Source of the DNA: Plutella xylostella
Lineage: Eukaryota; Arthropoda; Insecta; Lepidoptera; Plutellidae
DNA length: 64,000 bases
NCBI RefSeq assembly: GCF_932276165.1
Contig: NC_064002.1
Coordinates: 3,100,001 to 3,164,000, forward strand
Reading direction: 5' to 3'
The stretch's first letter is position 1, and every line of letters begins with the position of its first letter. Below are positions 33,501 to 46,012 of the stretch, in pieces. Below the pieces are notes generated by a model. The model saw only the letters and a program-made list of their open reading frames with translations, had not been told where the DNA came from and searched no databases. The position numbers and the translations under genes were made by a program.

Positions 33501-36500
33501 AACAAAATTCAGTCATTAGAAATATTTTATATTTTATTGTTTTTTTTCTATTTTCTTGTCTCTGATGATGAATGAACCTACACTCGCGAGCAACCAAATC
33601 GACTCAAGCCTTGACGGCGCAAACATACATTAATACAAGTAAAATTATGAATAGAAATAATAAAAATGATATGTCATTTAAAAGCTTAAGATGTCAGCTT
33701 TAATTTGATATCATTATTATTGAAATCCATTCATCATTTTTGAAATAAATGATGTCTGAACGCAATTGTAGGAAAAACGGGAATTTAGGAAAAAAGGGTA
33801 TGGGTATCGTATTATACAAATTAAACAAAAAATGTTAAGATAAAAATTTATTTATTTAAATCAATACTTTGTATTGCCCCCTCTTGCCCTAATTACAGCC
33901 TGCAGCCTGTTTCTCATAGACCTTATCAACTTTTTGACAGTTTCCTGAGGAATGCCGTCCCACTCCTCTAATAAAGCTGTCTTCAGCTCGTCCACGCTTG
34001 CAGGGACTGGATTCCTGGCCCGAACTCTTCTTTTGAGCTCGTCCCATAAGTGTTCGATGGGATTCAGGTCAGGACTGAGCGCAGGCCAGTCCATCGTGCG
34101 CAATTCCTTCTCTCTCAGAAACTGCCGACTGACTCGTGCCGTGTGGCAGCGGGCATTGTCGTGCATTAGCACGAAGTCTTCACCGACAAATTCTGCATAG
34201 GGCACAACATGACCGAGTAGAATGTCGGTGATGTACCGATCAGCTGTTAACCCGCCTCCTCGGCCGCCTCCAGGCACGAAAACAAGTGCGGTTTTTCCCT
34301 CTAGAGAAATACCAGCCCACATCATGCAGGAACCGCCGCCATATGCTACTGTTTCAGCGAAACAACATTGGGCAAATCGTTCCCCCGGACGCCGGTAGAC
34401 CCGGCCTCTCCTGTCACTGCCATGCAGACACACTCTGCACTCATCAGTAAACAGGACCGACCGCCATTGCGCAATGCTCCAATCGAGATGCTCTCGAGCA
34501 AACTGAAGACGCGCTTGTCGGTGGCCTGCAGTCAATTTGGGGCCTGATGCAGGTCTTTTTGGTGTCAAGTTGGCTTCCTTCAAGCGTCTTCTCACTGTCC
34601 ACTCGCTGACAGCCACTTGTCGTACACGTCTCAGTTCTTGCTGCACATCAACGCCCGTAAGGTGTCGATTGCGCAGCGAGGTTGAGACAATGAAGCGGTC
34701 GTCTCTCTCTGAAGTGCAGCGGTGGCGGCCCGTTCTTGGTCTTCGATTGAAGGCACCAGTCTCTTGGAACCGTCTGTATACTCGGGATACAGCAGACTGG
34801 CTCAAGTGGAGCTGGGCAGCGACTGCTCGCTGACTTAACCCTTGTTGCAGCAAGGCAACAACTTGAGCAGCTTCTTCTGGTGTGGTATCCATGGGTTTGC
34901 GAAAACAAGGAATACAATGCAACGAGATGTGTACCGGTCAACTTGCAACAAGCGACTGATAAGGTACACCGGATGTGGAAAGGTTTTATAGCGGGATCAG
35001 GTAGCGCAAGGCGTGGATTCCTAATGAGGTAATTAACACTGACGGGCAATTAAAATGCGTCATTAAATCTGCGCTTAGTTTTTTTTTATGGTATTGATCT
35101 TAATTGAAAGCCTAATTCTTCAGCTTTCGAATGACATATCACTTTTATATTTACCATTTATCGTTTTAGGAAAATCAATGTATATGTGCGCCGTGAAGGC
35201 TTGAGTCGATTTGGTTGCTCGCGAGTGTATAAACTGAACCATTTTCATTTGCAAATTATAAGTAAGTATACCTGCTACTAAACTGTTGGAGTTAGTTCAG
35301 GTATAGTAAATAATTTATTTCTTTTGTATAATTTCTCTCCTCCGAGGTAGTCTGGAAGAAATTACTCTTAGTAATAAGGCCGCCATTTGTACCGTCTATG
35401 TTGTGCATATTCTATTGTAATTTCTGTGTTTGTGTGCAATACAGAATTATCTATCTATCTATCTAAAGGAATGTTTGGCAGGTAAACTATAAAACACTTT
35501 GTATGGATAAAACAAAGACTATACCTAACGACTCAATTTGTCTCTGATCTGAGGATTCAAGTATCAGATAAATTGCGTTAGGCTAGCATTAGCCAACGCA
35601 GCTTTATCTATTTCGATTTTCGAAACTTAATGCGACTATCACATGTATTTATTGTAATAGCTTTCTTTGATGTTCTGATAGAATGAAATACGTAGTACCT
35701 AGTTACAATTCCTACCTTATCATCATATCAAAGGATAAGTTATTAAAACTCGTTTTATTTGGTACCTAGTAGTACTTATAGTAAAACGCTCTTATAAAAT
35801 TGTTATAGTATACCTAATTATGGTGTCGGACCACAGCGAACGATCTACAAAACTATGTTTGCTAGATCGACCCCTGCCTCCTTACAAAAGCTGCATAAGT
35901 ACCTACCATAGAATAACTAAGTACTTAGTTATTCTATGGTACCTACCTAGTAATTTTTCAGAATCTTTTTTTTAATCCTTATCCTATCCTAATCCTAACT
36001 ATTATTATATTATAAATGCGAAAGTAACTGTGTCTGTCTGTCTGTCTGTCTGCCTGTTACTCTTTCACGCAAAAACTACTGAACGGATTTGAATGAAATT
36101 TGGTATACATACGGTCTAGACCCTGGGAAAGAACATAGGCTACTTTTTATCCCGGAATTCCCACGGGAAAACTTTTTAGGGCGAAGCGAAGCGCGCGGGA
36201 ACAGCTATACTAACTATTTCAGTCTAGCTTAGATAGTTAAATTAACTGTGATCCTTATGTCAGGGCGTTCTAACTTCACTATATAATACTAGTTATAGGA
36301 GTTGTTGAGGCAACTAAAGATGAGTACAAGTCGATTAGACCCGCATTCCAAGATTCAGATACACTTAAAACACTAGTAACTATACATGTGCAGTTGTACA
36401 TACTTATTAAATATATTCATTAGAATAATATTACATTAACAACGCCAACGCCATGCTATAGGTTACACTTGGTACTAAATATCTAATTAATAATCTGAGA

Positions 36501-39500
36501 TTAACGAAAGGCGATTCCTCGAGTGTAGTATCAACTGTAACAGACAATACAATACCACCCCTACAACGCTCTTGGAAAGTCCGCGACACATAACAAATTT
36601 GACTAGCTAATCCTACCAGTCTAGCAGTACTACTAATCTGTACCAGGACTCGAACCCGCATTCAAACCAACATTCAGCATTAGATACTAAACACTGCGAC
36701 ATCCAGGCATCTTTTAAGCTCTAGACATCGTTATAATTTTAGAATCGTAAGCTGGAAAAATATTTTTTAGAAACTGAAGCCTCGGAACTTGTACCTACCA
36801 TTATAGAAATATTTCTTGAGCGATTTGAACGACAACTGGAGCGTACCTACTTACAAAGACTCAAATAAATAATGATGACTTAGGGACGACAGTTTGTTCG
36901 CAGAAAAATAAAGAGCTTCGAAAATTTATTATCAGGCGTTGGCGAAAAATCCTATATTTCTGAACAGGGGGATACTCTATATGACGAAAAACGGAGTTTT
37001 GGGGCGCTGCTGCGCGAGCCCCGACTCTATCTCGTTGTAATAAACTTTCCGATAGCACGACATCTCTCTCGTTGGTTTCTCGTCAGTATAGAGTAACCCC
37101 CCAGTTCCTGCGGCCTGAATTGGAGTTCGTAATCTCTTTAGGACTCTGCGGGTACCGCGGGAATCGGTGGCCAGTGGAAATGATATTATTTTTTAATATT
37201 CCATACGTATGCCGTCGTCGGGGAGGGTCCCGTATGCCGTCTGGGGAAAGTCCACGTATGATTTATCGCTCATTGCGGACATTTCGGGATCATCGGGTAA
37301 GCCGCAAAGGATTTCCTTTTCTTCAAAATTTTCCGAGGGTCACCGATAACAAAGGCATCCGATATTTATTTTCCTTCGTGGGTGCGTGATGAGATATCTC
37401 TTCTAAAGATTTAATATTTCATTAAGTATAATCTACTTAGTGCTAGTGTATTAAATTATCACCTTAAACCCTAGCTCATAACAAGGTATAATGTAAGTTA
37501 AAGCTGAGTGAAATTTATAGACGGTTGGTGCCTTAATACCACAGGCATTTACTTAATATTAGGTAAGTATATTATGATAGCTGGTGATCTAGTAGAGATC
37601 TGAAATATTTAGATACATATTTAGATATTTTTGTCACGCTCTTCCCAAAAGTCCCAGGTTCGAACTAATTATTTTTTATCTAAATAAAATAATTATCTAA
37701 TATTAAGTGTGTGTTGTAGTGTATTCAAAATATGAGAAGAAGCGTAACCGTGAAAATATTTGGATATTCTTGTGAACTTGAGAAAAATCGAATTACATTA
37801 GGTACGTGGCAATACGAATATATTTCCGTATTTACAGGTTTTTTATCAGGCCTCAAGGTCACAAGTGGCCTCTGTGTACGAATCTATTGTCAAAGGAAAT
37901 CTTCTCACAATCAACATGCAATCAACAATAATAACTTAGTACTCATTACTTTAATCTTCTGAGGCAAATTATCCTGACTTCTTTGGCAAGGAAATATGAA
38001 CGCTACTTACATAGATATAGAACTCATTTGTTGCCCTGTTACGTTAAAAGTTAAAAGTACATGTGTGAATCATGCATGTGGGTACATAATTGTTAAACGC
38101 TCATAAAACCTGCTAATGAATACCTAAACAGCGTACAAGGATACTCGGTAGGTATGCGAATGTTACCTGCTTAATTTTTATTAGTGCACAATAGCTAAGT
38201 AGCTACCTAATGAAATTGATAATAGTATAACTATTAAAGTACGAGTTTATTGGAGTAGACGAGTAGGTAAATCCCCAAAAGGGTGTAGGGGTAGGCAAAG
38301 GCGCAATTTCTGCATCTCTTTCAAGAAACAAACAAATATTATGTGTGATTCTGTAAAAAAACATCAAAGGCCTCCAGCGAAAGTCAATGCAAAAAAATAT
38401 GATTTCAAGCCTACGATGAATTTATTACAAAATCTCTTAGCTGATGTACGTAAATACTGTGGAACGGAAGCTTTTTTAGCTCTATCATATCATAATTATC
38501 TACATGTACCTTTAGGGACTAAAAGTTTCCAATGTAAACCTTTGGTTCCTGATTGTTTTATTTAACAAGTTCAAAGACAAAGAGAATAGTATCGATTTAA
38601 TCACGCGAAATATTAATAGCGTAATATGCCCAACAAATGTTTACTCTTGGAGCTTGGGTTCGGGACCATTGAAAATTATTGTTGTTCTACTAAAGCAAAC
38701 ACATAATTATTTTTATCGCTCATACGTAGGTATGTCATATACATATTATTATTAACCATATTACATACACGGGACGTCTGCCGAGCGTAAAACCGGTGTT
38801 AACTCATAAAACATGCATTACAACGACGTGTTATGCGACTGTTTATAAACGGGACAAAACTAAATGGCAACAAATGTGTATATTAAAGTACTAGCTATTC
38901 CCGCGAGCTTCGCTTTGCCTTAAACAATTTTCCTGTGGGAATATCGGGATAAAAAGTAGCATAAATGTTTGACCCAGGGTTTCAGCTAACACCATACCAA
39001 ATTTCGTAAAAATATGTTCAGACGTTTTGACGAGAAGAAGTAACAAACATACACACATACTCACAAACTTTCGCACTTATAATATTAGTAGGATAAAGAA
39101 TTCAAGAATAGATTTAAAAGTAAAACGTACCCTGGAGCTGGAGGCGGACAGGCCGCTGGCGATGGCGTTGATGGGCCTCCAGATGTCCGGGGTCCCGACG
39201 AGGCCATTTCTCAGATCATTCTGGAACAATTTCGAATCAAAATTCCACGTAGCGGCCCCCACCGTGCGGCGCTTCTCCAATATTGACTTTTGAGCTATCG
39301 CCTCCGCTTTCGTTGATTTAAAGCTACTGAAACTGAACGTCTTATCAAGGAAACCGTTCTTTGGTTTCAGCTCTTCTTGGTCTGCGACCTTCGCCGTTTT
39401 TTTCTCGTCCAACGTTTTAGAACGTTTCAGTGCATCTGTTTTGGGAGGTTCTAGTAAGGCGTATATTGTGAGGGACAGGAAGTGACCAGCCACCAACGTC

Positions 39501-42500
39501 TGTAAGTCTAGCTCTTTCGCCGCTTTTTTCACATCCTTTTCTTTCGGTCTGAGCGGGAATTTGAAGTCTTCGTTCCAGACCGGCCACGAACTTTCTTGTA
39601 ATGTAGTTTCGTATTTGTGCTCCCCGGGGAAAAGTTTCACCTGAAATGGTTGGAGAAAACTGATTTAGTATCTACTGAAATGTTTTGAAAGCTTTCTGTA
39701 AACCATTTTGCCTAGGTGCCGACTTTCGTTTTCTTTCAATGCCTAGAAAAGTTAGTTTTTTTTATTATAGCAAATGTAGTAGCAGGTAGATACAAACCTA
39801 TACATTAAATATTTTTCCTTATTGAAGTTACTAAGTACCAAAACAAAGTCTAAAAATATAATTAAATAAGTTTGTATCTTTGCAAATTGTTCTAATACTT
39901 TTTATTAAATACAAGCTGTTCCAGCGAGCTTCGCTTCGCCTTAAAAAGGTTTTTCGTGGAAAGATTTTCCGTGATAAAAAGTAGCCTACGTTCTTTCTTT
40001 CTCAACATCCATATACCAAATTTCATTCAAATCTGTTTAGTAGTTTAGGCGTGAAAGAGTAACAGACAGACAGACAGACACAGTTACTTTCGCATTTTTA
40101 ATAATTAAGTAGGATAGGATAGGATTTGTACGCAGAAATATATCGGCAACTGCGCCACCTACTGTGCGTCTGCTGTCTGTTATATTTGACTTATCATAGA
40201 CCTTCTATTTATAGACAATATTTAGGTGTAACCACCTACCTACGTAATTGATTAATCCGGTTCATTCACGTATCAAGGTTCTTTGTAACGTTAGTCTATT
40301 ATTGTAGTAGGTTCATGTTCTTAAATACGTGATTGGTTTTGACTTGGTATTCTCGCATGTGGGTCATGAATAGACATGAACCTACATTTTACTCTGAAGC
40401 AAGACTAGTTACTAACTGCCAGTTACTGAGAGGGCATTCAAACATAACGATTAAACTTGCGTGTTGGCTTCTAAACATTTTGAATTGTAGGTATTAATAA
40501 TAATTAAAAATACAATGCTCTTTTCACTGAAAAAATATAAATAATAAGTAAAATTAATTATTTAAAATGTAAGATTACAAAGCCCAGCGGCACTTAAGGC
40601 TCTTTAGAGACCCTATAAATCTAAATGATCACTAAGATTTCTGTAACGACTAGACTAATGATTTTGATGAAAATCTAAGATATTCATTTTATGAAGAATC
40701 CATCGTCACCACTTTTTCCAAATCAAAATATCGAATGTAGACGTAAAGGAATCTATCGTAATGCCATTTATTTTTTATATTGGGTCATAGCTTTAGATAG
40801 AGGAATGTCAATTTCAATGCCTCGCTTTCATGATTCATGACTCATCGTATTGAAAATCTAATTTATATTTATCTTCGTGAAAGATTCCTTCTATTCTTGT
40901 TCATTGTAAGGATAGGTCTCGCCTCAACCCAGTCGCCCCCAATTTAGACCTTGGGTCACTATTGTGATTAAATTAAATAAAGTAAAGCGATACCTTTCGA
41001 AAAAAATGGTCTTGACTTGAATTATACAAGGTATGTAGGTATGTGCCAAAAAATAGCTCTAGATACGTGATGTATATTTTCAATTATGTATGTACATTAT
41101 TTTTTTATTTAGGTACATGAATTAGAAGTAAAAACTCAAGTTTACCTAAGTACCTACGTTACTTTAATATCAAAGGTTTACTTTTTCACGCCTGCAGATA
41201 GTTTGCTTCGACAGAATGATTTCCCGTAGAAAATCCGGGAATTACTTATAAATAATACCTATTACTTTTACAAGTCAAGATTAAAAAATGCAGTTGAGAT
41301 AATGATTGTACGTATGTCATACCATGTGATAAGATTAGATAAGACAGATAAGTTAAAGTAATTACTAAAAATATTTTGTTCATTCATAAGAACCAAGTGT
41401 GTTACCCGTTGCACTCCCACCGCTCCACAGGTGTCCCATTACTCGTTTAATTATGACTATTATTAGCTCTTTACACTCTGCATGTTACACACGAATTATA
41501 TCGCCTTTTATCTCCGTTTGATGGCCAATAAATCTGATAAGGCCTATCGCGAATTGCATACGGAGCGTACGAAGTGGCTATCGCTTTTATTGCTATTACG
41601 TGACATATCTACGTCATTTTTATGTAGCACCTAACTGGAGTATTTTTTTTTAATTTATGTGTGCTACTGAAGTAATACTCAGGTGTACAACCTATGGACT
41701 TCTTTTTAGCTCCTGCAGTTAAGTACTTACCTAAACAAAAAGGTAGGTACTTAGGCAATCATGCATGAAACATGAAACATGAAAAGAAATAACGATGAAC
41801 CAAGTCTTTATAAAAAAACTCCCATATTTATCTAATTTATAGACCGTGTTTTTAGTTTAGAGGAGATTTTCAAATGTCTTTGAAACGCAGAAATTTCGAC
41901 TCTTTTTGTCAGTCAAAAAGTCAAAATTCGTAGGTATACTTAACACAACGAATTTTGTAAAAATGGTATAGAAGCCCTATGGATTCGGTGGTATGTATTT
42001 ATCCTCCTGACACCTGGCGTGCTATGAGTAGGACATTGAAAAAAATAATAATATATAGTTTAAAAATACCTATATTAAAAGTTTTATGGAGTATCCCTGT
42101 TATTCCTTTAAAGTTTTATAAAGTACCTATCCCTTAAACAATTTGTTCTTTGACAAAGTGACAAAACAGTTCAGTAGTATTTTTTTTTTATTTTTTAAAA
42201 ATGTATTAACAATGTATACATTTATACCTCTTGGGGTCAGGAGGTTAAACATGATTTAAACTAATTACATGTCAATCGGAATAACCCAGGCCGGGGCGCG
42301 GGGTACAAATACGTAACAAGCAAATAAATTGGCATCAGTGAAAATAAGTGAGTTTTTTGGAGCAGACACTCGAAATCCTGCTGACAATCTCTTCCGAGAC
42401 ATGACCATGTATTGGATGAAACGAACCTGCAAATTGCGTAGGCACGTAGGTACTTACATTATGTAGGTTAGTCGGTAGTAGGTATAACTAGGTATGTAGT

Positions 42501-44819
42501 GTAAGTATTCTAAGTATAGGTACATAGGTATACTAGTTATAGTAAGGGACAAGGACCCTGTCTCTGTCTATGTACCTAGTTAATTTTGTGGAACTTTTAA
42601 GGGAAGATTTAGGATTGGATATAATATTAGGTTACATTCACAATGAACTTCGATCTTTACTTTTTAGTGAATCGTCTCTACCTAGCTAAGAGCACTGTCG
42701 ATCATGTTAGAGTTAAAACTTATACACCTACCTACGGTGATGTCATCTCCTAATCAACAAAAAACTTTTTTGTTTACATACAAAAGCTCCGATGCCGTGG
42801 ATTGTCTTGGCAGTACGTCTGGTCTGGTGTAGATCCGGCTTAAAATATCGATTGGAGCAACGTAGCCAGCTAACCAGTAACCAGATTTTCAAATACCCGT
42901 GTGTTAGATCACTTACAGATTTAGATAGTTATATCTATAGACAAGGAAATACCATGTATAAGAGTGCTCTGAAATCTAAAACTTACCCGTGCAGTCGGCC
43001 ACTGAAATGCCCATACATATATACCTACTATACCTATAAGTACATAGGTAATTAAGTATCTACTCTTAGCTATATTTAAGTATGTACACACGATTTCATT
43101 ATAGGGCGGGTCAAGTGTCATTCGTCCTAATGGCAACTGGGCTCGAGGTCATAGCCACGCCTCAGTCCATTGTCACTGATCCAACCACAACCACCAATCA
43201 ACCATAGTATGACCATACCACCTAGGCACCTACTAGAGGCCTAGATGGTATAGGTATGGTCTTGTTGGTATTACCTATTTTATTTTATTCCTTGTGTGTA
43301 AAAGGAAGACAGAGCGTTGTGGCTCATCTTGGGAAAGGCCTATGTCCAGCAGCAGAAGGTAATGTCGATTCTGATTTCCTGGTATCAATAGCAGAAGGTA
43401 ATGTCGATTCTGATTTCCCGGTATCAATCAGAATCGACATTACCTTCAAAGAAGAAGAAGAGCTTAGGAAATAGTGGACAGGTAAAAACACGCAGTCATG
43501 TGTAGCTAGACTAGCTATGTATAAGTTGACTACCTATCATCAAAACATGTAAGTATTTATTATTTGTGCCTAACATCCGGCAGTAGACGCACCTTGCCTG
43601 ACGATGTAGAATTAATTATGATTCACCAACCTACAGAAGAAGTCACCTACGAGTCCTACGACCACTTTTAAAATGCTTTAGGTACTTACAGTTAACATTT
43701 CAGGAAATATCGTCTTCTATTGGTCCCATTGTTTTGTTTAGGTATAAACTCCGCTTGAATGCGCCTGATCGTAAAACTATCATAAGGTAGGTAGGTACCT
43801 ACGTGAGTTACGTGACATCCCTAATAGAACCTATTGAATCATCGGAACGATCTTGCATTCCATTCTGCCCATATCTAAATTCAATGAACCGTCTCGAAAC
43901 TGTCAATTAGTATTTATTTTGCGTACGCAGACGCGCTTTCTTCGGACTTTCTACTCAGGTATGTCAGTATAATGTATACCTATCCATTTATCTAGGTTCC
44001 TACCTGGGCTGGAACCGGCTTACATCATCACCTCTGTAGTCAACCTACGAACACAATAAAACATCATGCCAGGCTAGGCTGTTATAAACCCTCTAATTAC
44101 TATCTAGATAGGCTTGTAGACTCATACTGTGGTAACTAATTGAAAGTCCCACGATTTATGACAATTTAATTGCCTCAGGAATTTGTTATCTTCGTAGGGA
44201 GGTAATTAACAAATACCTGGTAGGATATTACACGAATTTTATCACAGCATAAATCTCCTAGGGGTATCCTAACTTTATCTAAGAAGACTAAGGTCTGAGG
44301 TATTTAATGCACACTTAGGTAGATGTTAGCTAGGTACCTGTCTGCAAATAACTGAGTAAAAGTATAAGTAAACTAGTTTTACTGGATAGCTATGTAAATA
44401 CACAGCTGATAAGCGTTTTACGAAAAGACTTTGAATAATTGAACAGGGAGTTTAGATTAAATAAACGAAACATGCGGCACAACGTGTGTCCTTAGATTAA
44501 TCATGCTTGTGTCAATTCGCTAACTAGGTGCTAATTATACAGCTGAAGGAATTCAATTGTCACAGCGGAAGCGGTAAAAATGTGAAACAATAGTCGATTT
44601 TGTGATGGTATTTACCTTAACAAGGTACCCGTGGGCGCGACTCAGACCAAACAAGGACGGTAGGTGTCTGGCTCCGATGACTGTCACGTATAGACACTTA
44701 TTCACCGGGTGGAGAGACAGCTTGAACCCAATCTCCGGGTCTAGGCTCCCGCTCCCGGCCAACTGCCCATCCCGGCTAGAGTTCAATATATTCTTGAGTT
44801 TGCCGAGAGAAAATGCCAT
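30290..44819 (-). CDS. Tandem-C2 (synaptotagmin-like) protein, 386 residues
   Basis: Four exons join in frame: 44819-44616, 39640-39131, 32839-32701 and 30597-30290 (1161 nt with stop). C2A runs about residues 28-125, with FKLSLHPVNKCLYVTVIGAR, then GYLVKVKLFPGEHKYET and WNEDFKFPL. A 110-residue Ser/Lys-rich linker follows. C2B begins KKGQLEVGLLYTS and ends GVTKTFWVNLE. No transmembrane segment or signal peptide is visible. The usual first calcium loop (D..G.SDPYVK) reads FGLSRAHGYLVK in C2A and is also not recognisable in C2B, so calcium binding is unlikely. Related proteins act in membrane trafficking or as cytosolic adaptors, but the exact orthologue (B/K-like, Syt12/14-like) cannot be named. 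Introns reach 6.3 kb and hold an intact Tc1 element. Confidence 0.85.
31756..31998 (-). mobile_element. tRNA-headed SINE
   Basis: Head GACCGAATGGCGTAGTGG with B-box GGGCTCGATCCCC and the common tail ending in GAAATGTCCTCAC. This copy gives the uninterrupted sequence used to recognise the split copy near 56 kb. Confidence 0.78.
32205..32578. mobile_element. TA-flanked element with ACAGGGTGTTGCAAAAA ends
   Basis: The left end ACAGGGTGTTGCAAAAATGG and right end CCCTTTTTGCAACACCCTGT are inverted repeats that extend about 34 bp through TATATTAAACCGAA. A (GAAAT)n-headed repeat lies inside. TA at each boundary fits a Tc1/mariner-type MITE. Confidence 0.65.
32586..32686 (+). mobile_element. SINE, 3' part only
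   Basis: ATCAGCTGTCCGATACC to GATGTCCCCACATATTATT, matching the shared SINE tail. It ends about 15 bp from the splice donor of the C2 gene exon 3. Confidence 0.7.
32701..32839 (-). CDS. C2 gene exon 3
   Basis: 139 nt between CCCACCCACAG and GTATTG. Encodes RENKKGQLEVGLLYTSSEDG, then AVQLTVCRLRCSVQT and QELFK, the start of C2B. Confidence 0.84.
32921..33066. repeat. Palindromic MITE family M, copy 1
   Basis: The left arm contains GCAAGACGCGCAC and AAGACGTGACAAAAGT. The right arm contains ACTTTTGTGACGTCTTGACG and GTGCGCGTCTTGC. Related to 48775-48941 and 50017-50148. Confidence 0.65.
33581..35227 (-). mobile_element. Intact Tc1-type DNA transposon
   Basis: 1647 bp flanked by TA (33579-33580 and 35228-35229). 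The ends CACTCGCGAGCAACCAAATC match in inverted orientation without mismatch for about 32 nt. A second conserved inverted block (TGATATGTCATT) lies about 90 nt (left arm) and 97 nt (right arm) further in. The transposase frame is unbroken. It sits in intron 2 of the C2 gene. Confidence 0.92.
33861..34892 (-). CDS. Tc1 transposase, 343 residues
   Basis: The start is at 34892 in the strong context CCATGG. An upstream in-frame ATG at 34922 would add 10 residues. The N-terminal paired-like helix-turn-helix region has LLQQGLSQRAVAAQLHLSQS and a second helix set near VSEWTVRRRLKEA. The GRHR-like TGRHRC motif lies between them. The catalytic domain shows LFTDECR (first D), MHDNARCHTA (second D) and SPDLNPIEHLWDELKRR (E), with the DD34E spacing of Tc1. 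Length is normal for the family and no stop or frameshift was seen. It probably cuts at the terminal repeats and inserts at TA. GC content is higher than in the surrounding intron. Confidence 0.94.
   Translation of the reverse strand: MDTTPEEAAQVVALLQQGLSQRAVAAQLHLSQSAVSRVYRRFQETGAFNRRPRTGRHRCTSERDDRFIVSTSLRNRHLTGVDVQQELRRVRQVAVSEWTVRRRLKEANLTPKRPASGPKLTAGHRQARLQFAREHLDWSIAQWRSVLFTDECRVCLHGSDRRGRVYRRPGERFAQCCFAETVAYGGGSCMMWAGISLEGKTALVFVPGGGRGGGLTADRYITDILLGHVVPYAEFVGEDFVLMHDNARCHTARVSRQFLREKELRTMDWPALSPDLNPIEHLWDELKRRVRARNPVPASVDELKTALLEEWDGIPQETVKKLIRSMRNRLQAVIRARGGNTKY
35905..35940. repeat. Perfect 36-nt palindrome without spacer
   Basis: ACCATAGAATAACTAAGT is followed directly by its reverse complement. 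Confidence 0.8.
35976..36210 (-). repeat. Retroposon family A, copy 5
   Basis: Same family on the minus strand with an ATCCT-repeat tail. Confidence 0.74.
36965..37104. repeat. Small MITE, copy 2
   Basis: CAGGGGGATACTCTATATGAC at one end and GTCAGTATAGAGTAACCCCC at the other form imperfect terminal inverted repeats. Confidence 0.55.
38889..39095 (+). repeat. Retroposon family A, diverged copy 6
   Basis: Starts TACTAGCTATTCCCGCGAGC and ends CTTATAATATTAGTAGGATA. The central part differs (ACATACACACATACTCAC instead of CAGA repeats), so it may be a subfamily. It ends 35 bp from the donor of C2 gene exon 2. Confidence 0.68.
39131..39640 (-). CDS. C2 gene exon 2
   Basis: 170 codons between ACCATTTCAG and GTACGT. 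Contains the rest of C2A (VKLFPGEHKYETTLQESSWP) and the long linker. Confidence 0.86.
39911..40125 (+). repeat. Retroposon family A, copy 7
   Basis: Same family, starting ACAAGCTGTTCCAGCGAGC, with a TAGGAT-repeat end. Confidence 0.7.
43351..43447. repeat. 39-bp tandem repeat followed by an inverted partial copy
   Basis: AGCAGAAGGTAATGTCGATT... occurs at 43351-43389 and 43390-43428 with one difference. The reverse complement of its first part (ATCAGAATCGACATTACC) follows to 43447. Confidence 0.8.
44616..44819 (-). CDS. C2 gene exon 1
   Basis: 68 codons from the ATG at 44819 (AAACTATGG) to AAG|GTAAAT. Contains the first half of C2A up to GYLVK. Confidence 0.84.
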
Positions 44820-46012
44820 AGTTTAAACACTGCCTGGACCGAGCCACACACTAACGGAACCGGTTCTCATTGAATAAATTAATCACAATTATCACGCAAC
44901 GCAATTAACTCAGCGGTAATGGGGTGCGGTTTCATTTTTTCCGAATCTTCAGTGCTAAATTTTATCACATCACTTGGGCCGTAATCGATCTAACTTCTCG
45001 ATTTGAAACTCGCACGGGCATGGACCGTGTTGTCATTCCATCAGCCGCTATCAAACACGCACATGCACACTAAATGCCAAACTACAAGATAATGTTTGTA
45101 AACCATCGGACCTCTCTTTCATACACACCGCATATTTGTACGTGAAACGATAAACGCACTTTGACAAGGTTCTAAATGGCACGGACATGGCGCCATCTCC
45201 CGGTCGCTGGTGGAAGCTTTTTCTGTTAGGACTATAAAGCCAATAGATGACGCTGCCGCTTCTAAATAGATCTTCAAGACTGTTATCTTCCCTCTCATCA
45301 ATCAATAAAGACGCCGTTAAATTAATAGAATCAATTGAATGACCTTTGACTTATAACCTTGAAATAACGAACAATTTAAATAGTTTTTTAGCTTATCGCT
45401 CTTTGGTTGGTGGTATATGGCAGTGCCGTCTGGTATAACTTTTCACGTGATTCCCTATAAGTACCTTTCAACCATGAAAAATATACCTACCTATTAAGAT
45501 ACCTATATACCTAGATACCTATTAAGTGTCAAAATAACCAATAAGTACTTGTTTTAGCTTAGGTCTACATATACACATTATGTATCAACTAGGTACCTAT
45601 ATGGGAAGGAAATTGAATAACATCAGATACATATTTTAAAATATAAGGAAGATTTAATTATTGTACATAATCCATTTCCATAAAATAATCACATGTTGTG
45701 TTACAGATAACAATTGATATTAAATGCATACTTATTTTATCTATCTATTGTATAACATGTTAACAGGGTGTAACAATAAATTGTAATGGGTACCTACTTA
45801 TAGCTCAACATTTTCAATAGATAACTCCAACGTATAGGTAGGTACAAGGCAACTGGTAGCCAATAATGAGGAGCCTTAAAAAATGGCATAGGCACTTATA
45901 TAACTGGCAACCCTATCCAGCAATTTTGACAGCAGCTTTACAGTACAGTCTAGGACCCGATCCACGATCAAATCTACCTACGCTTGCAGCTTAAACTAAA
46001 CCGACAACTAAC
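44820..46012. other. Intergenic region upstream of the C2 gene
   Basis: Presumed promoter region of the C2 gene and 3' flank of Odr4. No core promoter motif is convincing and no coding segment is visible; TAGGTACCTA-type simple repeats occur around 45480-45600. Confidence 0.4.

Larger units (their letters stand above)
32840..39130. other. Intron 2 of the C2 gene
   Basis: Besides the Tc1 element, MITEs, palindrome and family A copies, no further exon was found. A GC-richer patch at 37060-37380 has an open frame but no start, splice context or known motif. Confidence 0.45.
39641..44615. other. Intron 1 of the C2 gene
   Basis: Contains family A copy 7 and the tandem/inverted repeat at 43351. 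Otherwise AT-rich with many TAGGTACCTAC-like words and no exon-like stretch. Confidence 0.45.

Noticed and set aside
34648..35049. 133-codon minus-strand frame
   Set aside because: Overlaps the Tc1 transposase in another frame.
37072..37389. 105-codon plus-strand frame in a GC-richer patch
   Set aside because: No splice context or recognised motif; its start overlaps a MITE end.
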